DNA from: an uncultured Ruminococcus sp.
Lineage (GTDB): Bacteria > Bacillota > Clostridia > Lachnospirales > Lachnospiraceae
DNA: 29,950 nt
Direction: 5' to 3'
Assembly: GCA_934359255.1 (NCBI GenBank)
Contig: CAKRLG010000026.1
Span: forward strand, 1 to 29,950
Below are positions 23,733 to 29,950 of this stretch, one piece after another; the stretch's first letter is position 1; each line of letters begins with the position of its first letter. The position numbers and the translations under genes were made by a program. The notes under the pieces were generated by a model that saw only the letters and a program-made list of their open reading frames with translations, ran no database searches and was not told the DNA's origin.

Positions 23733-24596
23733 ATGAGTAATGTAAAAGCAGCGAAGGATTACAAAGATCGCTTATTTCGGATGATCTTTAATGACAAGGA
23801 GAAATTATTAGAGCTTTATAATGCGATGAATGGTTCAGATTATAAAGATGCCAGTGAGCTACAGGTGGTGACGCTGGAGAACGCGATCTATTTGTCAATG
23901 AAAAATGATGTGGCTTATGTGCTGCATGATGAACTGTTTTTGTTTGAGCAGCAGTCTACAAAAAATGCGAACATGCCGTTACGCTGTCTGTTTTATGCAA
24001 GTGACACGTATTCGGTATTGGTGAAGGATAAGAATATTTATGGTACGAAGATGCTTCCGCTTCCATCACCTACGTTTGTAGTGTTTTATAATGGAAAACA
24101 GAAGATGGATGAGGAAGGGGAACTGAGACTTTCGGATGCCTTTGTAAAAAAGCAGGAGATTCCGAATCTGGAAGTGATCGTAAAAGTGAAAAATATCAAT
24201 ATGGGAAACAGCCGGGAACTTTTCGAAAAATGCAGACCGATGCGGGATTATATGATCTTTGTGGATAAGGTAAGAAGGTATTCACAGGAGCAACCGTTGG
24301 AAGACTCAGTGGAACGGACAATCCGGGAGTGTATGGAAGAAGACGTGATGGCTGATTTCCTGAAAAGGAACAGGGCGGAGGTTGTGAAGATGTGTCTTTA
24401 TGAGTATGACGAAGAGAGGCAAAGGGAGTTTGACCGGGAGGAAGGCAGAGATGCGGAACGAATAGAGGTAGCCAGACGTATGTTAAAATCTCATAAGTTG
24501 TCATATGTAGAGGTAGCAGAATTTGTAGAACTGACGGTAGAAGAAGTAAAAGCTTTGGATACAGATGAGGCGGTTATAGAAATTAAGGGGTTTTGA
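23733..24596 (+). CDS. Rpn-family recombination-promoting nuclease
   Basis: The 287-residue protein matches the Rpn/PDDEXK putative transposase family. It has the N-terminal AAKDYKDRLFRMIFN segment and the nuclease core with D59 and E72-x-Q74 in HDELFLFEQQST followed by NANMPLRCLFY. Rpn proteins are small DNA endonucleases tied to recombination; they are very common in Lachnospiraceae, often in multiple copies. A charged C-terminal part (about 215-250) ends in a helical domain resembling the tail of related proteins. The RBS is AGGAGG before ATG 23733. It stands alone with its own promoter and leader hairpin. Confidence 0.88.
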   Translation: MSNVKAAKDYKDRLFRMIFNDKEKLLELYNAMNGSDYKDASELQVVTLENAIYLSMKNDVAYVLHDELFLFEQQSTKNANMPLRCLFYASDTYSVLVKDKNIYGTKMLPLPSPTFVVFYNGKQKMDEEGELRLSDAFVKKQEIPNLEVIVKVKNINMGNSRELFEKCRPMRDYMIFVDKVRRYSQEQPLEDSVERTIRECMEEDVMADFLKRNRAEVVKMCLYEYDEERQREFDREEGRDAERIEVARRMLKSHKLSYVEVAEFVELTVEEVKALDTDEAVIEIKGF

Positions 24597-24649
24597 TTTT
24601 GTATCGATACCGACTCTACAATACAGATATAGGAATACAGAATTTTAAG

Positions 24650-24677
24650 TTGAGTTTTTCTGACAATATGGTATACT
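24650..24677 (+). promoter_or_regulatory. Probable promoter of the NahK-like gene
   Basis: TTGAGT (24650-24655) and TATACT (24672-24677) have a 16-base spacer and lie 160 bases before the gene. Confidence 0.6.
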
Positions 24678-24837
24678 GGATATTATGACACATATGATAC
24701 GGAGTAGAAAACAGACTGAGATTACGATATGACCGGCATCCGTATGAAAAAACAAATTAGAAATACCGGTATGGAAATTTGGTTTTGGAAAGGTAATACC
24801 GATTGAATATACCGGAGATATGAAAGGATATAGAACT

Positions 24838-25956
24838 ATGAATCGGGAGAACTTACAGACAGGAAGACAGGAGGCAATCCGGGGATTTGATATTGATGGA
24901 ACATTTCTGGAGTGTACACCTTGTGGAAATGGTCATATTAACGATACTTTTATGATGTCATTTGACAGAGACGGCGAAACACATCGGTATTCACTGCAGC
25001 ACATGAACCGGTCCGTATTCAGGGATCCGGTTTCGCTGATGAATAATATTCTCCATGTGACAGACTATCTGAAAGAACAAATCAGGGCACAGGGAGGAGA
25101 TCCACAGAGAGAGACACTTGATTTTGTATGTGCAAAGTCAGGTGAACCGTATTTTATAGACAGTTTTGGAGAGTACTGGAGAGCATATCATTTTGTAGAA
25201 GATGCATATGCACTGGAAGAAGTAAAAGATCCACAGGACTTTTATGAGAGTGCTGTGGCTTTCGGTAATTTCCAGAGAATGCTGGCAGATTTTCCGGCAG
25301 ATACTCTGACAGAGACCATTGCCGGATTCCATGATACCAAGGCGCGGTTCGCAGCATTTGAAAAAGCGGTCGAAGAAGATGTATGCGGAAGAGCCGCAGG
25401 AGTAAAGGAGGAGATTCGGTTTATAAAGGATCGATATGATGTTGCCTGTGTGCTGGGTGATCTGTTAGAAGCAGGAGAACTTCCGCTTCGTGTAACGCAT
25501 AATGATACTAAGTCCAACAATGTTCTGATGGATAATGCTACCGGAAAAGGTCTTTGTGTGATCGACCTTGATACTGTTATGCCGGGGTTAGCAGTGAATG
25601 ATTTTGGTGATTCCATCCGCTTTGGTGCAAGCACAGGCGCGGAGGATGAGAAAGATCTTTCCAAGATTTCCTGTGATATGGAACTGTATGATATTTATGC
25701 AAAAGGTTTCGTAGAAGGATGCGGTGGTGCGCTGACCGATATGGAGATTGAGTGTCTGCCGATCGGGGCGAAGGTTATGACTTATGAGTGTGGTATGAGA
25801 TTCCTGACAGACTATCTCTCAGGGGATACGTACTTTAAGGTTGATTATCCGACCCACAATCTGGATCGTACGAGAACCCAGCTGAAACTGGTGTGGGATA
25901 TGGAACAGAAATGGGATCAGATGCAGGAGATTGCCCGAAAATATAAAAATAAATAA
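24838..25956 (+). CDS. APH-fold sugar kinase, N-acetylhexosamine 1-kinase-like (NahK/LnpB)
   Basis: The 372-residue protein has an aminoglycoside-phosphotransferase-type kinase fold: HND catalytic loop VTHNDTKSNNVLMD (D223, N228) and metal-binding VIDLDTVMPG (D243, D245) followed by NDFGDSIR. The whole pattern, including the N-terminal GNGHINDTF nucleotide loop, fits NahK, which phosphorylates N-acetylhexosamines at C1 in mucin and milk-glycan use. No lacto-N-biose phosphorylase or epimerase gene is adjacent, so the substrate is inferred. I prefer ATG 24838 (AAAGGA at 9 bases) over ATG 24820, whose GGAG is only 2 bases away. Confidence 0.85.
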   Translation: MNRENLQTGRQEAIRGFDIDGTFLECTPCGNGHINDTFMMSFDRDGETHRYSLQHMNRSVFRDPVSLMNNILHVTDYLKEQIRAQGGDPQRETLDFVCAKSGEPYFIDSFGEYWRAYHFVEDAYALEEVKDPQDFYESAVAFGNFQRMLADFPADTLTETIAGFHDTKARFAAFEKAVEEDVCGRAAGVKEEIRFIKDRYDVACVLGDLLEAGELPLRVTHNDTKSNNVLMDNATGKGLCVIDLDTVMPGLAVNDFGDSIRFGASTGAEDEKDLSKISCDMELYDIYAKGFVEGCGGALTDMEIECLPIGAKVMTYECGMRFLTDYLSGDTYFKVDYPTHNLDRTRTQLKLVWDMEQKWDQMQEIARKYKNK

Positions 25957-25985
25957 AAAATAGAGTTTTTGGCAGAGGACGCAAA

Positions 25986-26215
25986 ACGGACGAAAGGACA
26001 CGATCTAGTTTACAGCCAACATCCAGAAAGGGAGTGCATGCCCGGTGGGGGCGGACAGCCTTTTGCTGGTGCTTTTAGCAAATCTGAGCTAATCGTCTAC
26101 GCAGACTTTCACGAGGGTCAGCCGACCCTCGTGAAAGTCTGCGTAGACGATTAGCTCAGATTTGCGTTACCAGCGGTTGTCCGCCCCCACCGGGCATGCA
26201 CTCCCTTTCGTCCGT
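25986..26215. repeat. Giant near-perfect fold-back between convergent genes
   Basis: The arms form two perfect blocks: 26026-26057 with 26178-26209 (32 bp) and 26080-26119 with 26124-26163 (40 bp), closed by a 4-base AGCC loop (26120-26123). Between the blocks lies an internal loop with a further GCTGGT/ACCAGC pairing. A second outer arm, ACGGACGAAAGG at 25986-25997, matches CCTTTCGTCCGT at 26204-26215 and competes with the GAAAGG end of the first block. No T tract follows on either strand. It fills the 302-base gap between the stops of the kinase gene and the threonine aldolase gene. Confidence 0.92.
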
Positions 26216-26258
26216 CCTGAAGTCCTGAAGCTCACTCTTCGAACAAACAACAGACAAA

Positions 26259-27290
26259 TTACAATTTTTCAATATCCCCGATCAACTGAGCCACTTCCTC
26301 CTCTGTAGTAGCCCAACTCGTACAAAATCTCGCAATAACCCCGTCCGGTGTACTTCCGGTTTTTTCAAAGGTATAATTCTGTCCAAGCACTTCCTGCTGC
26401 CTTTCGTTCAAAATCACAAACTGCTGATTCGTAGGACTCTCCACCCAGAAAGGAATCCCTTTCTTTGCAAAAGCATCCCGAATCTTCATAGCCAGCACAT
26501 CCGCTTTTTTCGTGATTTCAAAATAAAGATCATTCTCCAGCAACGTATAAAACTGCAGTCCCAGAAGCCATCCCTTTGCAAGAACTGCTCCGTTTTGCTT
26601 CATAAAAGCCTTAAATCTCCGTTTCAGATCATTCGAAGTGATAACCACGGCCTCACCAAACAAAGCGCCACATTTTGTTCCGCCAAAATAAAAAACATCC
26701 GTAAGGGCTGCAAAATCCTCAACGCTGATATCATTTTCCACAGCACCAAGTCCATATCCAAGACGTGCGCCGTCCACAAACAAATACATTCCATATTTAT
26801 CACAAACCTCACGGATTGCGCGTAACTCTTCCAGTGAATACAAAGTACCCTGTTCGGTAGGGAAAGACAAATAAACCATCTTAGGCTCTGTATAATATTC
26901 CGGTTCATTTTCCTCATAATAAGCGCCGGCGCATGCGTCAATCTGTGCAGCGGTGATTTTTCCGTCTGTATTTGGAATCGTCTGGATCTTGTGGTTTGTA
27001 TTTTCCACGGAAGCTGCCTCGTGACAGTTAATATGTCCTGTATCTGCAGCAATCACACTCTGAACAGAAGAAAGCGCACTGGCGATCACAATAAAGTTTG
27101 CCTGCGTAGCGCCCGGGAAAAAGTGAATGGCTGCATCCGGGCAGTGAATTTTTTCACGGATCAGGTTGGCTGCTTTTTTACACCATTCATCCTCACCATA
27201 CCCTCCAAAACCAGTATCATTGACAGCACTCAGCGCCTCCAGAATCTCAGGATGGGCACCGTGATTGTAATCATTATTAAAACGTATCAT
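26259..27290 (-). CDS. Low-specificity L-threonine aldolase (PLP enzyme)
   Basis: The 343-residue protein is a fold-type I PLP enzyme of the threonine aldolase family, which splits threonine or allo-threonine into glycine and acetaldehyde. The PLP lysine is K206 in FYFGGTKCG, the FVDGARLGYG segment gives D173 and R176, and the N-terminal NNDYNHGAHPEIL matches the family start. I set the start at ATG 27290-27288 behind GGGAG; upstream codons are leader. Length fits the family. It is transcribed towards the kinase gene, with the large fold-back between them. Confidence 0.92.
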   Translation of the reverse strand: MIRFNNDYNHGAHPEILEALSAVNDTGFGGYGEDEWCKKAANLIREKIHCPDAAIHFFPGATQANFIVIASALSSVQSVIAADTGHINCHEAASVENTNHKIQTIPNTDGKITAAQIDACAGAYYEENEPEYYTEPKMVYLSFPTEQGTLYSLEELRAIREVCDKYGMYLFVDGARLGYGLGAVENDISVEDFAALTDVFYFGGTKCGALFGEAVVITSNDLKRRFKAFMKQNGAVLAKGWLLGLQFYTLLENDLYFEITKKADVLAMKIRDAFAKKGIPFWVESPTNQQFVILNERQQEVLGQNYTFEKTGSTPDGVIARFCTSWATTEEEVAQLIGDIEKL

Positions 27291-27365
27291 AATTAAAAAT
27301 CTCCCTGTATAAAAATTGATTTCCAACTGTGTGTGTCAGCCACAGGATGAAAAAGATCTGTGTTT

Positions 27366-27394
27366 ATTGTAACGATTCCAGGGGAAAATAGCAA
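27366..27394 (-). promoter_or_regulatory. Promoter of the threonine aldolase gene
   Basis: On the minus strand, TTGCTA (27394-27389) and TACAAT (27371-27366) have a 17-base spacer. Confidence 0.7.
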
Positions 27395-27423
27395 GGTGAA
27401 AATAAAGCAGGCAATCGTGATAC

Positions 27424-27452
27424 TTGCTATCTGGTTGTGGGAATGGTAAAAT
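27424..27452 (+). promoter_or_regulatory. Promoter of the zinc-ribbon gene
   Basis: TTGCTA (27424-27429) and TAAAAT (27447-27452) have a 17-base spacer. It diverges from the aldolase promoter 30 bases away. Confidence 0.65.
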
Positions 27453-27527
27453 TGATAAGAAATAAAGTTACCGGCAAGCGGATGACTTTGTTTCTTGTTG
27501 TCAGAAAGAAAAGAGGAGTGTAAAACC

Positions 27528-27797
27528 ATGTATTACGTACCAGATGGCACCAAAGAGTGCGGATTTTATGAATGTAAAAAATGTGGCAATCGATTCCTGT
27601 CCCTGCAGACGATGAAAAGAATCCCATGCCCGGACTGCGAAGCCGAGATTGACTATGAAATTGGCCCTGATGAGTCCCTGGAAGATGTTCTTGATACCGC
27701 AGAACTGGTCGAGAAAATCGAAGGGGTGGAAGAAGTAGAAAAAATGGATGCCCTGCTGAGCCTGGCAATCACTGGTGGAGATGACAGCTGGATCTGA
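27528..27797 (+). CDS. Small zinc-ribbon protein
   Basis: The 89-residue protein has an N-terminal zinc ribbon with CKKCG and CPDC pairs (about residues 14-38), then an acidic helical tail. The fold suggests a nucleic-acid or protein-binding adaptor, but no family name is clear. The start is ATG 27528 with AGAGGAG at 9 bases; an upstream reading from 27495 has no RBS. It is a single-gene unit closed by a bidirectional terminator. Confidence 0.75.
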   Translation: MYYVPDGTKECGFYECKKCGNRFLSLQTMKRIPCPDCEAEIDYEIGPDESLEDVLDTAELVEKIEGVEEVEKMDALLSLAITGGDDSWI

Positions 27798-27825
27798 GAA
27801 ATACAAAGCTGTAAGCAAATAATCG

Positions 27826-27878
27826 AAAAGACAGCCATACAGAGGAAAAAAAGATTTCTTCCTGTATGGCTGTCTTTT
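27826..27878. terminator. Bidirectional terminator
   Basis: A 17-bp perfect stem, AAAAGACAGCCATACAG (27826-27842) / CTGTATGGCTGTCTTTT (27862-27878), has T or A tracts on both flanks. It separates two convergent genes. Confidence 0.93.
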
Positions 27879-27886
27879 ATGCATGA

Positions 27887-29047
27887 TTATAATGTTTTAA
27901 GCGTTTCCTCCCACACAAACTGATTTTCTCCCCAGATAGTTTCAAACTGATCAGGTGAAACAGGGGTATCTCCGGTGCCGACTTCGATGGTAAGGCTGGG
28001 AATCCCCTGACTCCGGATCGCCCAGTCCTTATACCCTGCGGGATCGAGAGACTGATAATCAGCATCCAGTGGATAGCCTGTTGTAGCAGAGATCGTGTTG
28101 GCAAAAGAGAGAGTCTGGTCGTAGAGACTGCCTTCCTGGCCGAAATACCAGTAAATGACATCTCCCTGTGTGTGATAGCTGATCGTACGGGAAAAGTGTT
28201 CCTGTAGAGTAAGCTGGATCAGAGCATTACTTTCTGTCTCACATCCGGGTGCCGCTCCTTTGTAATGATCGGCAGATGGATGTCCGGCAGGATCCGCGTA
28301 ACTGTCCCATAAAGCATCAAAATTTCGGTTCAGATCCACACCGTTTGCGTTGGATTTCCATTGTTCGAGATAATCGTTATCTGAAAGAGAAGCCCCATCC
28401 ATCTGTGAGATCTGTTCCAGATTCTTCCGGACTGTATCGGTCTGAACACCGTCCAGTCCCTGTTGACTGATAGAGATGCCATCCGGATTTACCATGCAGA
28501 TCACATGGATCGCTGTATCCTGAAGCAGATCTTTATAGGAAATATCTCCGTAGGAATCTCCGCTTTTTATATGCTTAAGGAAAGTGGCTGTCTGCTTCAT
28601 GACAAGCTGACAGGTGATATATTCCCGGGCGTGAATACCGCCGTTGACCAGTATTTTTCTGGATGCATCTTCATTTCCGATAACAAAATGGAGAATCTGT
28701 CGCCCATCTGCAGTTTCTCCGAGACTGTCTGCAGAGAAAACAGAGGAATATCGGGATTTTAATAGATCGGTATCTGAAACCAGATCTTCATAGGTATAGA
28801 CAGATGGATTATGATCGATGATCAAAGGTTTATACTCCTTTCGACAGAAGAAAATAAAAACGGTGAGTAAAACAAGAATAAGAACCACAGCGGGAACAGC
28901 CAGCCGGGCAACGAGCCTGCGCTGCTTCTTTTTACGCCTGGGATGTGTCGATCTTTGTGCTGACACAGCAGTCAGCCGTGTTCCGCAGGAACTGCAGAAA
29001 TTAGTGCTGTCATTATAAGTCGCACCGCAGTTTGAACATTTTTTCAT
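27887..29047 (-). CDS. Membrane-anchored M14 zinc carboxypeptidase with N-terminal zinc ribbon
   Basis: The 386-residue protein begins with a zinc ribbon (C4, C7, C18, C21), a basic stretch and a membrane segment (about 47-67). An M14 metallo-carboxypeptidase domain follows. Its zinc ligands are H139 and E142 in GGIHAREY and H292 in SYHTQGD; the substrate pair N240-R241 lies in VDLNRNF, and the catalytic glutamate is E355 in LTIEVGTG. M14 enzymes of this type trim peptides, including gamma-D-glutamyl links in cell wall stems. The ribbon would lie in the cytoplasm and the catalytic domain outside. The RBS is GGGGGAAGG before ATG 29047-29045. Confidence 0.93.
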   Translation of the reverse strand: MKKCSNCGATYNDSTNFCSSCGTRLTAVSAQRSTHPRRKKKQRRLVARLAVPAVVLILVLLTVFIFFCRKEYKPLIIDHNPSVYTYEDLVSDTDLLKSRYSSVFSADSLGETADGRQILHFVIGNEDASRKILVNGGIHAREYITCQLVMKQTATFLKHIKSGDSYGDISYKDLLQDTAIHVICMVNPDGISISQQGLDGVQTDTVRKNLEQISQMDGASLSDNDYLEQWKSNANGVDLNRNFDALWDSYADPAGHPSADHYKGAAPGCETESNALIQLTLQEHFSRTISYHTQGDVIYWYFGQEGSLYDQTLSFANTISATTGYPLDADYQSLDPAGYKDWAIRSQGIPSLTIEVGTGDTPVSPDQFETIWGENQFVWEETLKTL

Positions 29048-29080
29048 GAACCTTCCCCCTCATAAACAATGTATGCAGAT

Positions 29081-29109
29081 ATCTTATCACGAAAGCAACA
29101 GCTTCACAA
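29081..29109 (-). promoter_or_regulatory. Possible promoter of the M14 gene
   Basis: On the minus strand, TTGTGA (29109-29104) and TAAGAT (29086-29081) have a 17-base spacer; both boxes are moderate matches. Confidence 0.5.
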
Positions 29110-29130
29110 CCGAATTGATAATGGAAGTCG

Positions 29131-29244
29131 ATGGATAAATCATCTGTTGAAGCAGTAGATGAAGCACAGAAGAAAAAGATGAAACAGGCAGAGCAGGAAA
29201 TCCGTAAAGCAAAAAAAGAAGTAAAGGCCAGAACTGAAAAATAG
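29131..29244 (+). CDS. Small Lys/Glu-rich ORF, probably a remnant
   Basis: The 37-codon frame (MDKSSVEAVDEAQKKK...) is highly charged and helical, like the C-terminal tail of a larger coiled-coil protein. The preceding GGAAG is only 3 bases from the ATG and stops lie close upstream, so it is likely a relic. The remainder of the 446-base gap 29048-29493 holds the promoter, operator and terminator described separately. Confidence 0.3.
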   Translation: MDKSSVEAVDEAQKKKMKQAEQEIRKAKKEVKARTEK

Positions 29245-29328
29245 TCAGTGAGGCTTCTATGGCGATTTCTATTTTTCGCTATGGATGGAAAAATATGGAT
29301 TCTTCTGAAATTGAGACATAATGACAAA

Positions 29329-29362
29329 ATCTGGTTGATAAACCAGATAAAAGTGATATACT
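29329..29362 (+). promoter_or_regulatory. Promoter overlapped by an 8-bp inverted repeat
   Basis: TTGATA (29335-29340) and TATACT (29357-29362) have a 16-base spacer. The perfect inverted repeat ATCTGGTT GATA AACCAGAT (29329-29348) covers the -35 box, the usual position of a repressor operator. Confidence 0.55.
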
Positions 29363-29368
29363 GGATGC

Positions 29369-29420
29369 ATAAGAAAAGAAACCGTGTGGAATTACAGTTT
29401 TGTTTTCACACGGTTTTTTA
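29369..29420 (+). ncRNA. Candidate short RNA or attenuated leader
   Basis: Transcription from the promoter at 29335-29362 would start near 29369 and meet a strong hairpin almost at once (AAACCGTGTG 29379-29388 / CACACGGTTT 29407-29416, then a T run). This would yield an RNA of about 50 bases. It could be a small RNA or an attenuator controlling the genes from 29494. Confidence 0.4.
29379..29418 (+). terminator. Strong intrinsic terminator
   Basis: The 10-bp stem AAACCGTGTG / CACACGGTTT is followed by TTT and lies 75 bases before the next start codon. Confidence 0.8.
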
Positions 29421-29493
29421 GAAGACATAGGTTAGTTACCACTAACACCAGCGTTGTAGGTTTATTTGTAAATGAAAAAGAGGGCAGATTTTT

Positions 29494-29655
29494 ATGAGAA
29501 TATTGATTTATGGTGCAGGTGTGATAGGGTCTTTGTATGCGGCCTTATTTGCAGAAGCCGGTTATGATACAAGTGTTTATGCCAGAGGTAAAAGACTTGA
29601 GTTTTTAAAGAAAAATGGATTGCTTTGTGGATGTAAGGCGAAAACAGCACAGTGA
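29494..29655 (+). pseudogene. Truncated ketopantoate-reductase-like gene (PanE/ApbA N-terminus)
   Basis: The frame from ATG 29494 (RBS GAGGG) encodes the N-terminal Rossmann unit YGAGVIGSLYAALFAEAGY and VYARGKRLEFLKKNGL of a PanE/ApbA-type reductase. It then runs into unrelated CGCKAKTAQ and stops after 53 residues, against about 300 in the family. An internal deletion is the likely cause. The NADPH-binding glycine loop is present but the catalytic domain is gone. Confidence 0.75.
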
Positions 29656-29669
29656 TTGGAGGGAAAAGC

Positions 29670-29882
29670 ATGAAAAACGAAGAATACAAAAAGTTGTCGA
29701 TTGCAGAATTTACAAAAGCAGCAGGAAGATATGAAAGTAACCATGCTGGTATTTACGAAATGTGTAAGAAGGATTATCCGGATATTCGGAGACACAACAT
29801 GCAGCATGAAGAACTGTTTTGCTGTCATAGTGTAGAGTGGGTAGAAGAAGTAAAAAAATCAGTGGAAGGCGACAGACAATGA
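29670..29882 (+). pseudogene. Truncated class I methyltransferase-like gene
   Basis: The frame from ATG 29670 (RBS GGAGGG) encodes 70 residues. The first 39 (LSIAEFTKAAGRYESNHAGI, then YEMCKKDYPDI) resemble the start of SAM-dependent methyltransferases, but the sequence then loses that similarity before any GxGxG motif appears. The tail overlaps the next gene by ATGA, as intact genes do, so an internal deletion is plausible. Confidence 0.6.
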
Positions 29883-29950
29883 AAGAAAAAGTGAATGTGA
29901 CAGGTGTGCCGGAAACGATGGTACAGACTTTGTATGCAAGAGCAAAAGAA
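29879..29950 (+). CDS. 5' end of a class I methyltransferase (leucine carboxyl methyltransferase-like)
   Basis: The frame opens at ATG 29879, overlapping the previous stop, and reads MKEKVNVTGVPETMVQTLYA followed by RAKE to the window edge. This matches the N-terminus of a Tcmp/LCM-type O-methyltransferase family found in Bacillota. Substrate and length cannot be judged from 24 residues. Confidence 0.7.
   Translation, partial: MKEKVNVTGVPETMVQTLYARAKE

Noticed and set aside
25969..26154. 61-codon frame running into the large fold-back
   Set aside because: It lies almost wholly within the inverted repeat and has no RBS; its reading is explained by the repeat.

Overview
The window looks like a chromosomal segment of a gut Lachnospiraceae (Blautia/Ruminococcus-like Bacillota). 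The basis is AGGAGG-type ribosome binding sites, sigma-A promoters with 16-18 bp spacers, moderate GC, and a typical gene set: a CpsB/CpsC/CpsD/LCP cassette, an orphan FliB-type methylase, ECF vitamin transporters, an Rpn nuclease and a NahK-like sugar kinase. No rRNA, tRNA, CRISPR array or intact transposase was seen. Genus-level placement is inference.

Layout. 1-1047 is a decayed stretch with the tail of one gene, one unrecognised ORF and fragments. 1048-6774 holds a beta-lactamase-fold serine hydrolase, then a translationally coupled pair: a PAS/GGDEF/EAL protein with a degenerate EAL site and a MalT-like ATPase/LuxR regulator. 6959-9376 holds a cytoplasmic parvulin and an anchored L,D-transpeptidase, with a perfect 22-bp inverted repeat bracketing the parvulin gene. 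9719-13077 holds FliB (minus), divergent from a diacylglycerol-kinase-like gene and an orphan eutH. 13333-17450 is a five-gene phosphotyrosine/LCP operon (PHP phosphatase, Wzz-like adaptor, BY-kinase, Ig-like surface protein, LCP transferase) with no glycosyltransferases in view.

17661-23131 is a vitamin-uptake block: an ECF S component behind a long leader with a small ORF, a P1-family peptidase, then a second S component with its fused double ATPase and T component. 23733-29047 holds an Rpn nuclease, a NahK-like kinase, a threonine aldolase (minus), a small zinc-ribbon protein and a membrane-anchored zinc-ribbon M14 carboxypeptidase (minus). The right edge has a short promoter-terminator unit, two truncated genes (ketopantoate-reductase-like and methyltransferase-like) and the start of another methyltransferase.

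The most striking unexplained signals are non-coding: a fold-back at 25986-26215 with 32-bp and 40-bp perfect stem blocks around a 4-nt loop; a pair of about 130-bp elements in opposite orientation at 13.1 and 19.7 kb with a conserved hairpin and a compensatory change; a hairpin repeat present at 9.6 and 17.5 kb; the inverted repeats around ppiC; and a possible short RNA at 29.37 kb.
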